Source: JBKEAJ01 sp047974415
Lineage (GTDB): Bacteria; Bacteroidota; Bacteroidia; Bacteroidales; Prolixibacteraceae
NCBI GenBank assembly: GCA_047974415.1
Contig: JBKECH010000020.1
Coordinates: forward strand, 36,261-100,260
DNA: 64,000 bases
Direction of reading: 5' to 3'
Of the stretch, positions 18,304-26,196 are shown one piece after another; within the stretch, counting starts at the first letter, position 1; the number at the start of each line of letters is the position of its first letter. Made by a program: the position numbers and the translations under genes. The notes under the pieces are model-generated. The model saw only the letters and a program-made list of their open reading frames with translations, was not told the DNA's origin and ran no database searches.

Positions 18304-18657
18304 AAAATCTACAAAATTAGTAAAGCATCTGCAAACGGAGAAGTGGATGCTACAACCAAGGCAATTAACATTCTATTGTTAAAAGATAATTGGTCTGACG
18401 ATACATTTTTATCAATCACCATTAAGACTCTGGACAGTTTGCACACAAGCCTGAACGAGGTCATTGAGCAAGGCAAAGCCGAATCGGTCTTAGAGGACAA
18501 GGACATGGCAAGGAACAAGGTGCTGAGCGAGTTATTTAACTTTGCAAAGGGTTTTGCTTCGGTAGACGAACCTGCTGGCGACAGTGCCCGGAGGGTGATG
18601 AACATTTTGAACAAGCATGAGCTGACCAAGGTGGCTGCGCTCTTCAATCTCCTCTGA
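18298..18657 (+). CDS. Hypothetical protein, possibly truncated DUF6261-like
   Basis: The likely product is 119 residues from ATG 18298 (MVKIYKISKASANG). Nothing catalytic is visible; it is predicted mostly helical. The pattern LDSLHTSLNEVIEQ...DKDMARNKVLSELFNFAKGF...SARRVMNILNKH recalls Bacteroidota DUF6261 proteins, which are about twice as long, so this may be a remnant. The ATG sits in the broken inverted end of a BR1 repeat (GACATTATGG), suggesting that the repeat inserted into the gene and now supplies its start region. Function unknown. Confidence 0.5.
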   Translation: MVKIYKISKASANGEVDATTKAINILLLKDNWSDDTFLSITIKTLDSLHTSLNEVIEQGKAESVLEDKDMARNKVLSELFNFAKGFASVDEPAGDSARRVMNILNKHELTKVAALFNLL

Positions 18658-18774
18658 ACAACCGCTCCGGTGGCTTTTGTTTTGTTGGTCGCGGTGCTGC
18701 AAAACCTATGTTTTATTGAGCTCCGAAGAATTGCTGTGGTTTTTTAATGCCTATCTCACTTTGTGAAGTTTGCT

Positions 18775-19962
18775 TTATTTGTTTCCTATCCATGTTGCCG
18801 AGTGCCAGAGCTTTTCCAGTGGTCCTTGTTTATGCTTTTTGTACCAGATGTTGCAAATGTGCAGTTGAACAATGAATATAAATATCCCAAGGATTAGGCT
18901 AGCGGTATATCCCAGGTATGGTGCTAGGTTCAGTCCGACAGGAAAGAATAGTAAAGCTCCGATTATCGACTGTGCGACATAGTTCGTCAGGCTCATTTTT
19001 CCGTATATCCTCAGCTTTGCTGTCCATTTTTCGAAGTTAGTATTGTAGTATGCAAGTATGAATGATGATACAATTACTATTGTTAGTGATAGTTTTTGCC
19101 ACATGTCTAGTACGGTTCCAATGGTGTCTTTAATGATTGGGGTAGCGCTATTGTCATACCACTGCACCTTAAGGGGGTACAGGATGGCGAATGCTATTGC
19201 CGATATGATTAGCAGTTTGACCCAGAAGCGGTTGTTTTGGTCGGATTTAACAAAGTAGTTGTTTCTACTAAGGAGGAATCCCGTTAGGAACAGTCCGATT
19301 GTCTGTACAAACCTTCCGCATCCCACAGCCCACATCAGGCTTGCTTTTTGCCCGGTTGTGATATTTTTCAAAAAGAAGTTGTTCCAGTTGCCACTTTGGA
19401 CTCCTGCTTGTACTTCTTTGTACAATGCACCTACGTTTAGTTGTGGTAGGGTGTGCGATTTGTCGAAACAGCTGTATACGAAGTGAAGCAGTTCTATTGG
19501 TTGCATGAGGCATACTACGGCGATAATAAGTATTGTCTTGTTGCTCATTCTGCATACCAACACTAGCGATATTCCTGTAAAGACGAATAACATTAGCACG
19601 TCGCCACCAGGGAAGAATGCAGCATTTATTGTGGCAAAGAATGCGAGGAGTATCAGTCGCCATACGAAACGCCATCTGAAGTCTGCTCCTTTGTTTTGCT
19701 GATTTGTATACTGCACGTAGAAGGTAAACCCAAATAGTAGTGCGAATATCGAGTATCCTTTGCCGGCGATGAGCGAGAATGTTGTATTGAACGTTATGGA
19801 GTCTATTGCATTTAGCCATGCTGGCTGGGCGAGAGTGTCTGGATATACTGGGTATATGAAGTGTTCTACGCAGTGTATTAGCAATATTGCCATTATCGCA
19901 AGTCCTCGCAGGGCGTCTGCCACGTCGATTCGTGGCACTTTGTTGAGATTGGTGTTGTTCAT
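18775..19962 (-). CDS. DUF418 family integral membrane protein
   Basis: The 395-residue inner-membrane protein has about nine to ten hydrophobic segments. It begins with RIDVADALRGLAIMAILLIHCVEHF, the entry motif of the DUF418/YeiB family within the acyltransferase-3-like clan, and ends with the DUF418 domain (about 230-390). The substrate is unknown; relatives are thought to transfer acyl groups across or at the membrane. A BR3 repeat lies immediately 5' of the ATG, between this gene and aroA/CM. Confidence 0.85.
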   Translation of the reverse strand: MNNTNLNKVPRIDVADALRGLAIMAILLIHCVEHFIYPVYPDTLAQPAWLNAIDSITFNTTFSLIAGKGYSIFALLFGFTFYVQYTNQQNKGADFRWRFVWRLILLAFFATINAAFFPGGDVLMLFVFTGISLVLVCRMSNKTILIIAVVCLMQPIELLHFVYSCFDKSHTLPQLNVGALYKEVQAGVQSGNWNNFFLKNITTGQKASLMWAVGCGRFVQTIGLFLTGFLLSRNNYFVKSDQNNRFWVKLLIISAIAFAILYPLKVQWYDNSATPIIKDTIGTVLDMWQKLSLTIVIVSSFILAYYNTNFEKWTAKLRIYGKMSLTNYVAQSIIGALLFFPVGLNLAPYLGYTASLILGIFIFIVQLHICNIWYKKHKQGPLEKLWHSATWIGNK

Positions 19963-19965
19963 GTT

Positions 19966-20047
19966 GTTTAAAATTCTGCAATAAGTTGCACGCTGTAATC
20001 TGTAAGCTTAATGCCTATAGCATAAAGCTTACTGCCTATATCTTATA
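19966..20047 (-). repeat. BR3 intra-operon repeat, copy a
   Basis: In gene direction it contains stem-forming AAGCTTTATGC/GCATTAAGCTT and ends CTTATTGCAGAATTTTAAAC just before the DUF418 ATG. Other copies are at 30203-30310, 31091-31219 and 42431-42496. Confidence 0.65.
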
Positions 20048-20065
20048 GCTTTCATTGTTTTATTT

Positions 20066-21148
20066 CTAGTCGTCGAGGATGTCCGTCTGCATTCTTACGG
20101 AGTCTTCGTGTATCAGTTGGTATAATATCTTTACGAAGGTCTCGTTTAGTTCTAGTTTCTTTGCGAGGTCCACGCGTTTATTAATAAGTTCTTCCCAACG
20201 TCCCATTTGCAACGCCATTACGTTGTTGATTTTCTTATACTCTCCGATTTGCCGCGAGATTTCATTCCTCGATGCCATCAGTGCGAGCAGTTCAGTGTCT
20301 ACGGCATCGATTCGGCTACGCAGGAGTTCTAGTTTGTCGTTATTATCGTCGAAACTATTGTTTCTTATCACCAGTTTGTCGAGGAGTTTGAATAGGTCCG
20401 TTGGTGTAAGTTGTTGTTCTTTGTCGCTGAGTGCGCAAGAAGGGTCTATGTGCGATTCTATCATCAACCCATCGATACCAACATCGAATGCTTTTTGTGA
20501 TATTTCGCGGATTAGCTCTCGTTTTCCTGCGATATGCGATGGGTCGCAAATGATTGGGAGGTTTGGCAGTATTCTTTTTGTTTCGATCAGGCTTGCCCAT
20601 CCTGGATAGTTTCTGTATGGTGAAGTTTGATATGGAGTGAAACCTCTATGTATACCGACAATTTTTTTTATGCCTACGGCGCTGAGTCTTTCTATTGCTC
20701 CTAGCCACAGAGGCACGTCGGGGTTCATTGGATTTTTAACCATTACTATTGTGTCTGTTCCTTTCAGTACGTCGCATATCTCCTGGACTACAAATGGGCT
20801 TGATGTTGATCTTGCACCTATCCACATCACATCAAGTCCGGCTTTCAGTGCTTCTTCTGTGTGTGTAGCATTAGCTATCTCTGTTCCAACCATGAGTCCT
20901 GTTTCTGCCTTTACTGTCTTAAGCCATTCTATTGCTATGCTTCCCATTCCTTCAAAGCATCCGGGTCTGGTTCTGGGTTTCCATACTCCTCCTCTGAATA
21001 CATGCACCCTTTTGTCCTTTGCAAGTTCTTTTGCTGTTTCTATTGCCTGTTTTTCGCTTTCTAGGCTACATGGTCCAGATATCAAAAGGGGGTAATCTGT
21101 GCTTGGTAACCATGTGCTGATGGGTAATAAATCTAGTTCTAATGTCAT
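20066..21148 (-). CDS. Bifunctional DAHP synthase / chorismate mutase
   Basis: Residues 1-260 are a KDPG/DAHP synthase barrel (SGPCSLES, FRGGVWKPRTRPG, IGARSTSSP, IVGIHRGF, ICDPSHIAGKR). Residues about 272-355 are an AroQ-type chorismate mutase (LRSRIDAVDTELLALMASR, IGEYKK, R..LI..R). The enzyme opens the shikimate pathway and also makes prephenate, which the next enzyme uses. It overlaps tyrA by 4 bases (ATGA), so the two are translationally coupled. In Bacteroidales pheA and an aminotransferase commonly precede this pair, but not here. Expression is likely governed by the leader attenuator at 22090-22250. Confidence 0.95.
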   Translation of the reverse strand: MTLELDLLPISTWLPSTDYPLLISGPCSLESEKQAIETAKELAKDKRVHVFRGGVWKPRTRPGCFEGMGSIAIEWLKTVKAETGLMVGTEIANATHTEEALKAGLDVMWIGARSTSSPFVVQEICDVLKGTDTIVMVKNPMNPDVPLWLGAIERLSAVGIKKIVGIHRGFTPYQTSPYRNYPGWASLIETKRILPNLPIICDPSHIAGKRELIREISQKAFDVGIDGLMIESHIDPSCALSDKEQQLTPTDLFKLLDKLVIRNNSFDDNNDKLELLRSRIDAVDTELLALMASRNEISRQIGEYKKINNVMALQMGRWEELINKRVDLAKKLELNETFVKILYQLIHEDSVRMQTDILDD

Positions 21149-22041
21149 TCGTTATAAAGTTTAATAATTTTTTCTTCGTTCATTATCATATCGGATGCGT
21201 CGCCGTCGAGGACCTCTCTAATTGAGCTTGCACTTTTAATGATATTGCTCATTTTCTCATAATCTTTGTTGTCCAATACGGTTTTAAATTCGTCGAGGAG
21301 TTTTATATATTTGTCTAGAGCTGCGGATATGTACTCTCTGTTTTGTTCAAATATTGGCACCCACATCGATGCTGTTGTTTTCGCCAGTCTTGTTGCAGAT
21401 CTAAATCCTCCGCTTGCGAGGTCTACGATTACCTTTCGGTCTTCGTTTCGCAGGACTGTGTTTGCGAGGATATATGCCAGGGCGTGTGGCAGGTGCGAAA
21501 CGTATGCGGTTGTGTGGTCTTGTTCGTCTGCAGACATGTATGCTATTTTGCATGCTATTGCGCTGTATAGTTTTTCTACCATTGCAATGTGCTGAGGTGC
21601 GCTTGCTTCGTGGTTGCAGATGATTGCAATTTTGCCTTCGAATAGGTGGTCTACGGCAGCTGATGGTCCAGAGTTTTCTGTTCCTGACATTGGGTGTGTT
21701 GCCACAAAGCTTTTTCTGTTTTTGTGTGTATCTACGAGTTTGCATATTTTCGATTTTGTCGAGCCAACGTCCATCACAGTCGTTGCGCTTGGCACTATGT
21801 CGAGTATTTGTGGTAGTATTTTTATTGTGACATCCACAGGGGTTGATACTATCACTAGTTCGGCTTTTAGCACAGCTTTGTCCAGAGGCATTGTTCTGTC
21901 TACTATCTTCAATTCTTCTGCCATTTGGCAGTGTTTCTTGTTTGTGTCAGTGCCTATGAACTTGCTGTTTGGAAATACTCGCCGTATGTCTTTGGCGAGT
22001 GAGCATCCTATCAATCCTAATCCTACTATTGCGACTATCAT
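21145..22041 (-). CDS. tyrA: Prephenate dehydrogenase
   Basis: TyrA oxidatively decarboxylates prephenate to 4-hydroxyphenylpyruvate with NAD(P)+, the tyrosine branch. It has the N-terminal Rossmann motif GLGLIGCS (residues 7-14), then STPVDV, DVGSTKS, THPMSGTE with the catalytic-site His, and HLPHALAY later in the helical dimerisation domain. At 298 residues it is a monofunctional type. It is the first gene of the operon after the leader peptide and attenuator and overlaps the DAHPS/CM gene by 4 bases. Confidence 0.95.
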   Translation of the reverse strand: MIVAIVGLGLIGCSLAKDIRRVFPNSKFIGTDTNKKHCQMAEELKIVDRTMPLDKAVLKAELVIVSTPVDVTIKILPQILDIVPSATTVMDVGSTKSKICKLVDTHKNRKSFVATHPMSGTENSGPSAAVDHLFEGKIAIICNHEASAPQHIAMVEKLYSAIACKIAYMSADEQDHTTAYVSHLPHALAYILANTVLRNEDRKVIVDLASGGFRSATRLAKTTASMWVPIFEQNREYISAALDKYIKLLDEFKTVLDNKDYEKMSNIIKSASSIREVLDGDASDMIMNEEKIIKLYNE

Positions 22042-22089
22042 TGGTTTATGTTTATCGTTTTGTGTTTACAACATTGTTTGTTTTTGATA

Positions 22090-22122
22090 AAAAGCAAAGA
22101 AAGCCTCACTTTGGTGAGGCTT
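22090..22122 (-). terminator. Intrinsic terminator (attenuator) upstream of tyrA
   Basis: On the minus strand AAGCCTCAC-CAAA-GTGAGGCTT (22122-22101) forms a perfect 9-bp stem with a 4-base loop, followed by TTCTTTGCTTTTT. It lies before, not after, the tyrA gene, so it would terminate the leader transcript about 60 bases upstream of the tyrA ATG. Confidence 0.85.
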
Positions 22123-22161
22123 CAATATTGTAGTTATATGCACATAATACTGACTTACCTC
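22116..22161 (-). promoter_or_regulatory. Candidate antiterminator helix of the tyrA leader
   Basis: 5' arm GAGGT (22161-22157) and TCAGTATT (22153-22146); 3' arm AATATTGA (22129-22122) and GCCTC (22120-22116). The 13 pairs include G-U wobbles. The 3' arm uses the same GCCTC as the terminator stem, so the two hairpins exclude each other. The stop codon of the leader peptide lies inside the 5' arm. Confidence 0.7.
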
Positions 22162-22211
22162 TGTTTTGGGCAAGAGCAATAATAAAAAAAAGATGTGCAC
22201 ACAAAATTCAT
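22155..22211 (-). CDS. Leader peptide with tandem Phe-Phe-Tyr-Tyr codons
   Basis: ATG at 22211, stop TAA at 22157-22155. The 18-residue product is MNFVCTSFFYYCSCPKQR. Codons 8-11 are TTT TTT TAT TAT. It starts about 19 bases after the transcription start predicted from the -7 box at 22237-22244 and is followed directly by overlapping antiterminator and terminator structures and then tyrA. This is the layout of a ribosome-stalling leader peptide for aromatic biosynthesis: scarcity of charged tRNA-Phe/Tyr would stall the ribosome before the antiterminator arm and allow read-through. The codon content and structures are seen; the regulation is inferred. Confidence 0.82.
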   Translation of the reverse strand: MNFVCTSFFYYCSCPKQR

Positions 22212-22236
22212 TTCAATTGTTTTACTGTTCAGGGCA

Positions 22237-22244
22237 CAAATATA
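22237..22244 (-). promoter_or_regulatory. -7 promoter box of the tyrA leader
   Basis: Minus-strand TATATTTG, an exact TAnnTTTG box, with TTG or TTTG about 18-24 bases upstream as a -33 candidate. It places transcription start near 22230 and gives a leader of about 140 nt to the attenuator. Confidence 0.65.
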
Positions 22245-22379
22245 ACAAATTAATGCACGACGCAAGCACAAACGCTCTATTTATCTGCGATTTTGTACTG
22301 TTGCCTTTGATTTTCCTAGCTTTTTTTTGGTTTTCGGTGCGATGCGCACTTTATATTATTTCAAATATCTGGTGTTTTA

Positions 22380-24695
22380 TTAGAATGGGTATCCAATACC
22401 GAAGTTTAGGTTAATGTCTTCGGCTCTGAGGCTGCGGTTGAATAAGATCCAGTTTATGTTGTCCTCGGCTCCGGGGTCGTGTACTTTAAGTCCAAGGTCG
22501 AACCTGATAAGGAAGTAGTTAAAGTCGAGTCTAATCCCAGTTCCTATGCCAAATGCAATTTGTTTGTAGAACTTATCGAACTGGAATTTTGCTTCTGGCT
22601 CGTTGGTCAATGTCCATATATTGCCTGCATCAGCAAAGAAGCATCCTTCAAGAATGCTAAATAGTTTGAATCTATATTCGGCATTTCCCTCAAGGATTAT
22701 ATCTCCAGCGGCATTTGGATATGATCCGCTTTTGTATTTAGTAGAGCCTGGGCCAAGGCTTCTGATGCCCCAAGCCCTGAGGCTATTAGAGCCTCCGTTG
22801 TAGAATCGCTCAACAAAGGGCATCACACTACTATTGCCATATGCATATCCAAGGCCTCCTAGGGCTCTGAAGGCGAGCTTATTCTTTGCGTTTAGTTTTA
22901 TCCCTATGCCAGCCTCTAGGTATCCTTTTACAAATTGCGAGAACTGCACCTTAAACACCGAGTAGTAGCTATCGTTGGTCATTGAATCTATGTTTTTTGG
23001 CGAGCCGAGCAGGCTGGCAATTCCGTTCAGGGAGTTTCCTGCTAGTTTTACACTAAAGCGAAGGTATTTATACTTAGAATCGTTGGGTGAGGACTCTCGG
23101 AGGCTGAGTAAATATGAAGAACCGAATATGAACTGGTCTGAGAAGCTACTTTTTACGTACTGATCCTCTATGCTGGACATAAAAAAGGCGTCTATTCTCT
23201 TAAGGTCTACATAATTTGCTTCTATAAGGTTCAGGAGATGAGATCTATTCTGTCTGGATGTCCACTGATATCCCATTGATGCTTTGATTATCGAGCGTGT
23301 ATATTCTATTCGGGAGTAGTAATTGTAGCTTAATCCAAACCTCGTGTATGGTAGCTTGTCATTGATAAACCTTCGGGGGTTCAGTGGGCCTAAGAAGCGC
23401 GGTATGGTGAGTGTGTTTGCAAACAGGTACTCCCATGCCTTGTATGGATATTCTTTGTTGCTGAGGGCTTTTATCTGGTTTTCTCTCGATACTTTGAATT
23501 CTGATTCAAATAGTTCGGCACGCCTAAATATATTCCGGTGCTGATACTTGGCATTTATTCCCACGCCTATATTCCCCACTTGGTTGCTTCCTTTCAACTC
23601 TGCCATTATGCTTTGTTGCCTCACAGGTTGTAGCACTACACTTGTGTTGAGTACATTTTTGGCAGAGTCTGTAATCCTATTGCTAACGCTGATGGCATTA
23701 AAGTTGTGGGAGGCGTTGAAGGCTCTGTATATCCTATCTATATTTGACAGTTTATATATCGAGTCCATGCTCCCAGCAATCATCCGATGCAGAAACCTAG
23801 GTTTATATCGCAATGGTTCTCTATAATATATTTTTACTCCTTTATACTCTAGTGTGTCTATCTTTCTAGTTCCCTCCTCGTCTGCGTCTGCCTTGCGCTT
23901 GCGTTTTCTTTTTGCTGGGTCTCGCAGGTATATATTGTACTGCCCCATTTTGTACACATTATGTTCCAGGGCGGTGCTGTCGGCGTCCAAAGGAGTTTCT
24001 ATCACAAACCTCAAATCTACCCCCTTGTCCTTGTGCAAGGTATCAGCGATGAAGAACATATAATCTTTATTGAATTTATAATATCCATTGTTCTGAAACA
24101 GCTCTGTAATGCGCACAATATCTTTCTCCATTCTGGTTGCGTCGAATATGCTGCCTCCATATATTGATAATAGTCCTCTATTCTCGTCAAACATCCTTGC
24201 CATAACACTGTCTTTTACATCCACTTGGATCTCCTCTACTACTGTTGGTGCTCCGGCTTTGACGTCGATATTGAGGCTTACTTTTCGCGCCGACGAGTCT
24301 ACGGCAACTTTTGTTTGCACCGAGGAGTTATAGTACCCTCGGTTCTGCATGTATACTCTGATAAGGTCTTCAGTTCCCGACTGCGCTGTGGAGTTGTAAA
24401 TTGCGGGAACTTCGCCAGTATTTTTCATCCATCCGCCTTCTTTGTCCTTCGGCGACAGGTTATAGAGCCACAGATGGAACTTGAACAGTCCAAGGATTTT
24501 AGTGTTTGCCCTAGTGTTGATTGATGCTTTTAAATCTGTCGCGTCTATTTTTTTATTGTCGATATTGAGATCAACTCTTTTGAGGAAGTATTCGTCCTCT
24601 GGGACGTATCTGGTAACGGAGCACGAGGTGAGTAATGACAGCAAAACTGGGGCTGCCAGAAGCAAATAAAAGTATATTGGAGTTTTAGGAGTCAA
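22380..24695 (-). CDS. tamL: TamL-type BamA-superfamily outer-membrane lipoprotein
   Basis: The 771-residue protein begins with a lipoprotein signal (PVLLSLLTSC, Cys at about 25), POTRA-like repeats (about 35-300) and a 16-stranded Omp85 barrel ending in ...LNFGIGYPF. The barrel motif RAWGIRSLGPG (VRGF-like) is visible. Bacteroidota TamL is a lipidated BamA paralogue working with TamB in outer-membrane protein or lipid assembly. No ATG precedes the lipobox in frame; the start is TTG at 24695, 14 bases after the start predicted from the -7 box at 24716-24723. It is divergent from an RNA methyltransferase gene, a common neighbourhood. Confidence 0.88.
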   Translation of the reverse strand: MTPKTPIYFYLLLAAPVLLSLLTSCSVTRYVPEDEYFLKRVDLNIDNKKIDATDLKASINTRANTKILGLFKFHLWLYNLSPKDKEGGWMKNTGEVPAIYNSTAQSGTEDLIRVYMQNRGYYNSSVQTKVAVDSSARKVSLNIDVKAGAPTVVEEIQVDVKDSVMARMFDENRGLLSIYGGSIFDATRMEKDIVRITELFQNNGYYKFNKDYMFFIADTLHKDKGVDLRFVIETPLDADSTALEHNVYKMGQYNIYLRDPAKRKRKRKADADEEGTRKIDTLEYKGVKIYYREPLRYKPRFLHRMIAGSMDSIYKLSNIDRIYRAFNASHNFNAISVSNRITDSAKNVLNTSVVLQPVRQQSIMAELKGSNQVGNIGVGINAKYQHRNIFRRAELFESEFKVSRENQIKALSNKEYPYKAWEYLFANTLTIPRFLGPLNPRRFINDKLPYTRFGLSYNYYSRIEYTRSIIKASMGYQWTSRQNRSHLLNLIEANYVDLKRIDAFFMSSIEDQYVKSSFSDQFIFGSSYLLSLRESSPNDSKYKYLRFSVKLAGNSLNGIASLLGSPKNIDSMTNDSYYSVFKVQFSQFVKGYLEAGIGIKLNAKNKLAFRALGGLGYAYGNSSVMPFVERFYNGGSNSLRAWGIRSLGPGSTKYKSGSYPNAAGDIILEGNAEYRFKLFSILEGCFFADAGNIWTLTNEPEAKFQFDKFYKQIAFGIGTGIRLDFNYFLIRFDLGLKVHDPGAEDNINWILFNRSLRAEDINLNFGIGYPF

Positions 24696-24715
24696 TCTTT
24701 ATAACTAATTTTACG

Positions 24716-24723
24716 CAAATATA
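24716..24723 (-). promoter_or_regulatory. -7 promoter box for tamL
   Basis: Minus-strand TATATTTG about 20 bases before the TTG start of tamL, inside the 45-bp divergent gap. Confidence 0.55.
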
Positions 24724-24740
24724 ATCCAAAAGATTACTTC

Positions 24741-25511
24741 ATGTCTAATACATTGAGCAAAAACTTAGAAAAAACAATTAAAAGTTTGAACTCCAAGAAG
24801 GGTCGGACAAAAAGTGGACTCTTCTTGGCAGAAGGCTCTAAGCTTATTGCCGACATGTTGCGTGCCGAGCATTACGCTTTGTTTAAGCTAGTCACCACGA
24901 AGGAGCTGAGCCCCTTATTCGACGTGCCAGAAGAGAAACTAATCCTCGGCACTGCCGATGATATAAAAAAAGTGTCGCTACAGAAGTCGCCACAAAGCGC
25001 CCTCGCCCTTTTTCACTTCCCCGAACAAAGCCTGGAGTCAAACTTGGACCTCGACGGGCTCACCATCTGCCTCGATGGGCTACAGGACCCTGGTAATCTA
25101 GGTACAATAGTTAGAACCTGTTCTTGGTATAGTATTAAGAACATCGTTTGCTCAGTGGACACTGCCGACATTTACAATCCTAAAGCTATCCAGGCAAGCA
25201 TGGGTGGGCTGTGCAACGTGAATGTCTACTACACCGATTTACTAGGGTTTATTGACAAATGCAAAAACTTGGGAGTACACGTTGCGACAACGCAAATGCA
25301 AGGGCAAGACCTGCACAAGACCAAAGTGCCAGAATCTCTTATCCTAATACTAGGCAACGAGGGTAAAGGGGTATCAGAAGCACTGTCAAAGGCTGCAAGC
25401 TCCAAACTTGCCATACTACCCTTCCACAAAGGCGTGGGGGCAGAGTCTCTGAATGTATCAATAGCAAATGCTATCTTTTGCCACGAGTACAGAAGGCAAC
25501 ACCACAACTAG
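24741..25511 (+). CDS. SpoU/TrmH family RNA 2'-O-methyltransferase
   Basis: The 256-residue SPOUT methyltransferase has an N-terminal substrate-binding domain (GLFLAEGSKL, about 1-95) and a C-terminal trefoil-knot domain (about 100-250). The three motifs are visible: QDPGNLGTIVRT, LILGNEGKGVSE and LPFHKGVGAESLNVSIA. It transfers a methyl group from SAM to a ribose 2'-OH in rRNA or tRNA; the exact site is not readable. It starts a plus-strand cluster with the HAD and CBM9-like genes. Confidence 0.92.
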   Translation: MSNTLSKNLEKTIKSLNSKKGRTKSGLFLAEGSKLIADMLRAEHYALFKLVTTKELSPLFDVPEEKLILGTADDIKKVSLQKSPQSALALFHFPEQSLESNLDLDGLTICLDGLQDPGNLGTIVRTCSWYSIKNIVCSVDTADIYNPKAIQASMGGLCNVNVYYTDLLGFIDKCKNLGVHVATTQMQGQDLHKTKVPESLILILGNEGKGVSEALSKAASSKLAILPFHKGVGAESLNVSIANAIFCHEYRRQHHN

Positions 25512-25559
25512 GACTTGGACAAGAAGAGCACATGAACACTACAATATTCAACAATAAGG

Positions 25560-26186
25560 ATGGAAATAAAGAATATAATTTTTGACCTAGGTGGTATACT
25601 GCTGGAGCTGTACCCACAACGGACCATTAACGAACTTGAGAAACTGGGTATCTACAGAAAAATTGGCGAAAAAGCTCATAGCTACAGCGACGAGGTGTTT
25701 GAAAATTTTGAAACTGGCAAAATATCAGCCAGCGATTTTAAAACGGAAATCAAAAACATGACGAGAGGAAGCGTCGGCGAGGAGCTACTTGTCGATGCTT
25801 GGAATGCTATGATTTGCCAGTTTCCACAGAAACACGTAGACCTTCTGCGAAGGCTAAGAGACAAGGGCTACAAGCTGTTTCTGCTGAGCAACACCAACGA
25901 ACTACACGTAAAAGCATTCGAAGATTTGTTCTACAATAAGTTCAACTTCCACATCAGAAGTCTTTTCGACAGGGCTCTATACTCCAACGAGATCGGGCGG
26001 AGAAAGCCCCACAAAGAGACTTTTCAGTTTGTCCTTCAGGCGCTAAATATTGCACCGGACAAGACCCTGATGATCGACGATTCGCCAGCAAACATCGAGG
26101 GGGCGAAAGCCTCAGGAATGTGCACCCTATACATCGAGACAAATGGCGACATCTTTGTGCCAATCAGCAAGATTATAAATTTTTAA
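25560..26186 (+). CDS. HAD superfamily (subfamily IA) hydrolase
   Basis: The 208-residue phosphatase-like protein begins with motif I in FDLGGILLE. That motif reads DLGG, so the usual second Asp (DxD) is replaced by Gly. Motif II is LLSNTNE, the Lys is in GRRKPHKE, and motif III is MIDDSPANIEGA. This DxGG variant is common in IA members such as YihX-type alpha-D-glucose-1-phosphatases. A cap domain spans about 18-85. The substrate is unknown. Confidence 0.85.
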   Translation: MEIKNIIFDLGGILLELYPQRTINELEKLGIYRKIGEKAHSYSDEVFENFETGKISASDFKTEIKNMTRGSVGEELLVDAWNAMICQFPQKHVDLLRRLRDKGYKLFLLSNTNELHVKAFEDLFYNKFNFHIRSLFDRALYSNEIGRRKPHKETFQFVLQALNIAPDKTLMIDDSPANIEGAKASGMCTLYIETNGDIFVPISKIINF

Positions 26187-26196
26187 ACAATAAGAA

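Noticed and set aside
19268..19981. 237-codon frame antiparallel/parallel to the DUF418 gene
   Set aside because: Same strand, other frame of a clear membrane protein; composition (many Arg, Gln, Thr) is that of a shadow frame.
22090..22240. Stand-alone small RNA (for example 6S RNA) instead of a leader
   Set aside because: The transcript would be of sRNA size, but the FFYY codon run, the antiterminator competing with the terminator and the placement directly before tyrA fit attenuation much better.
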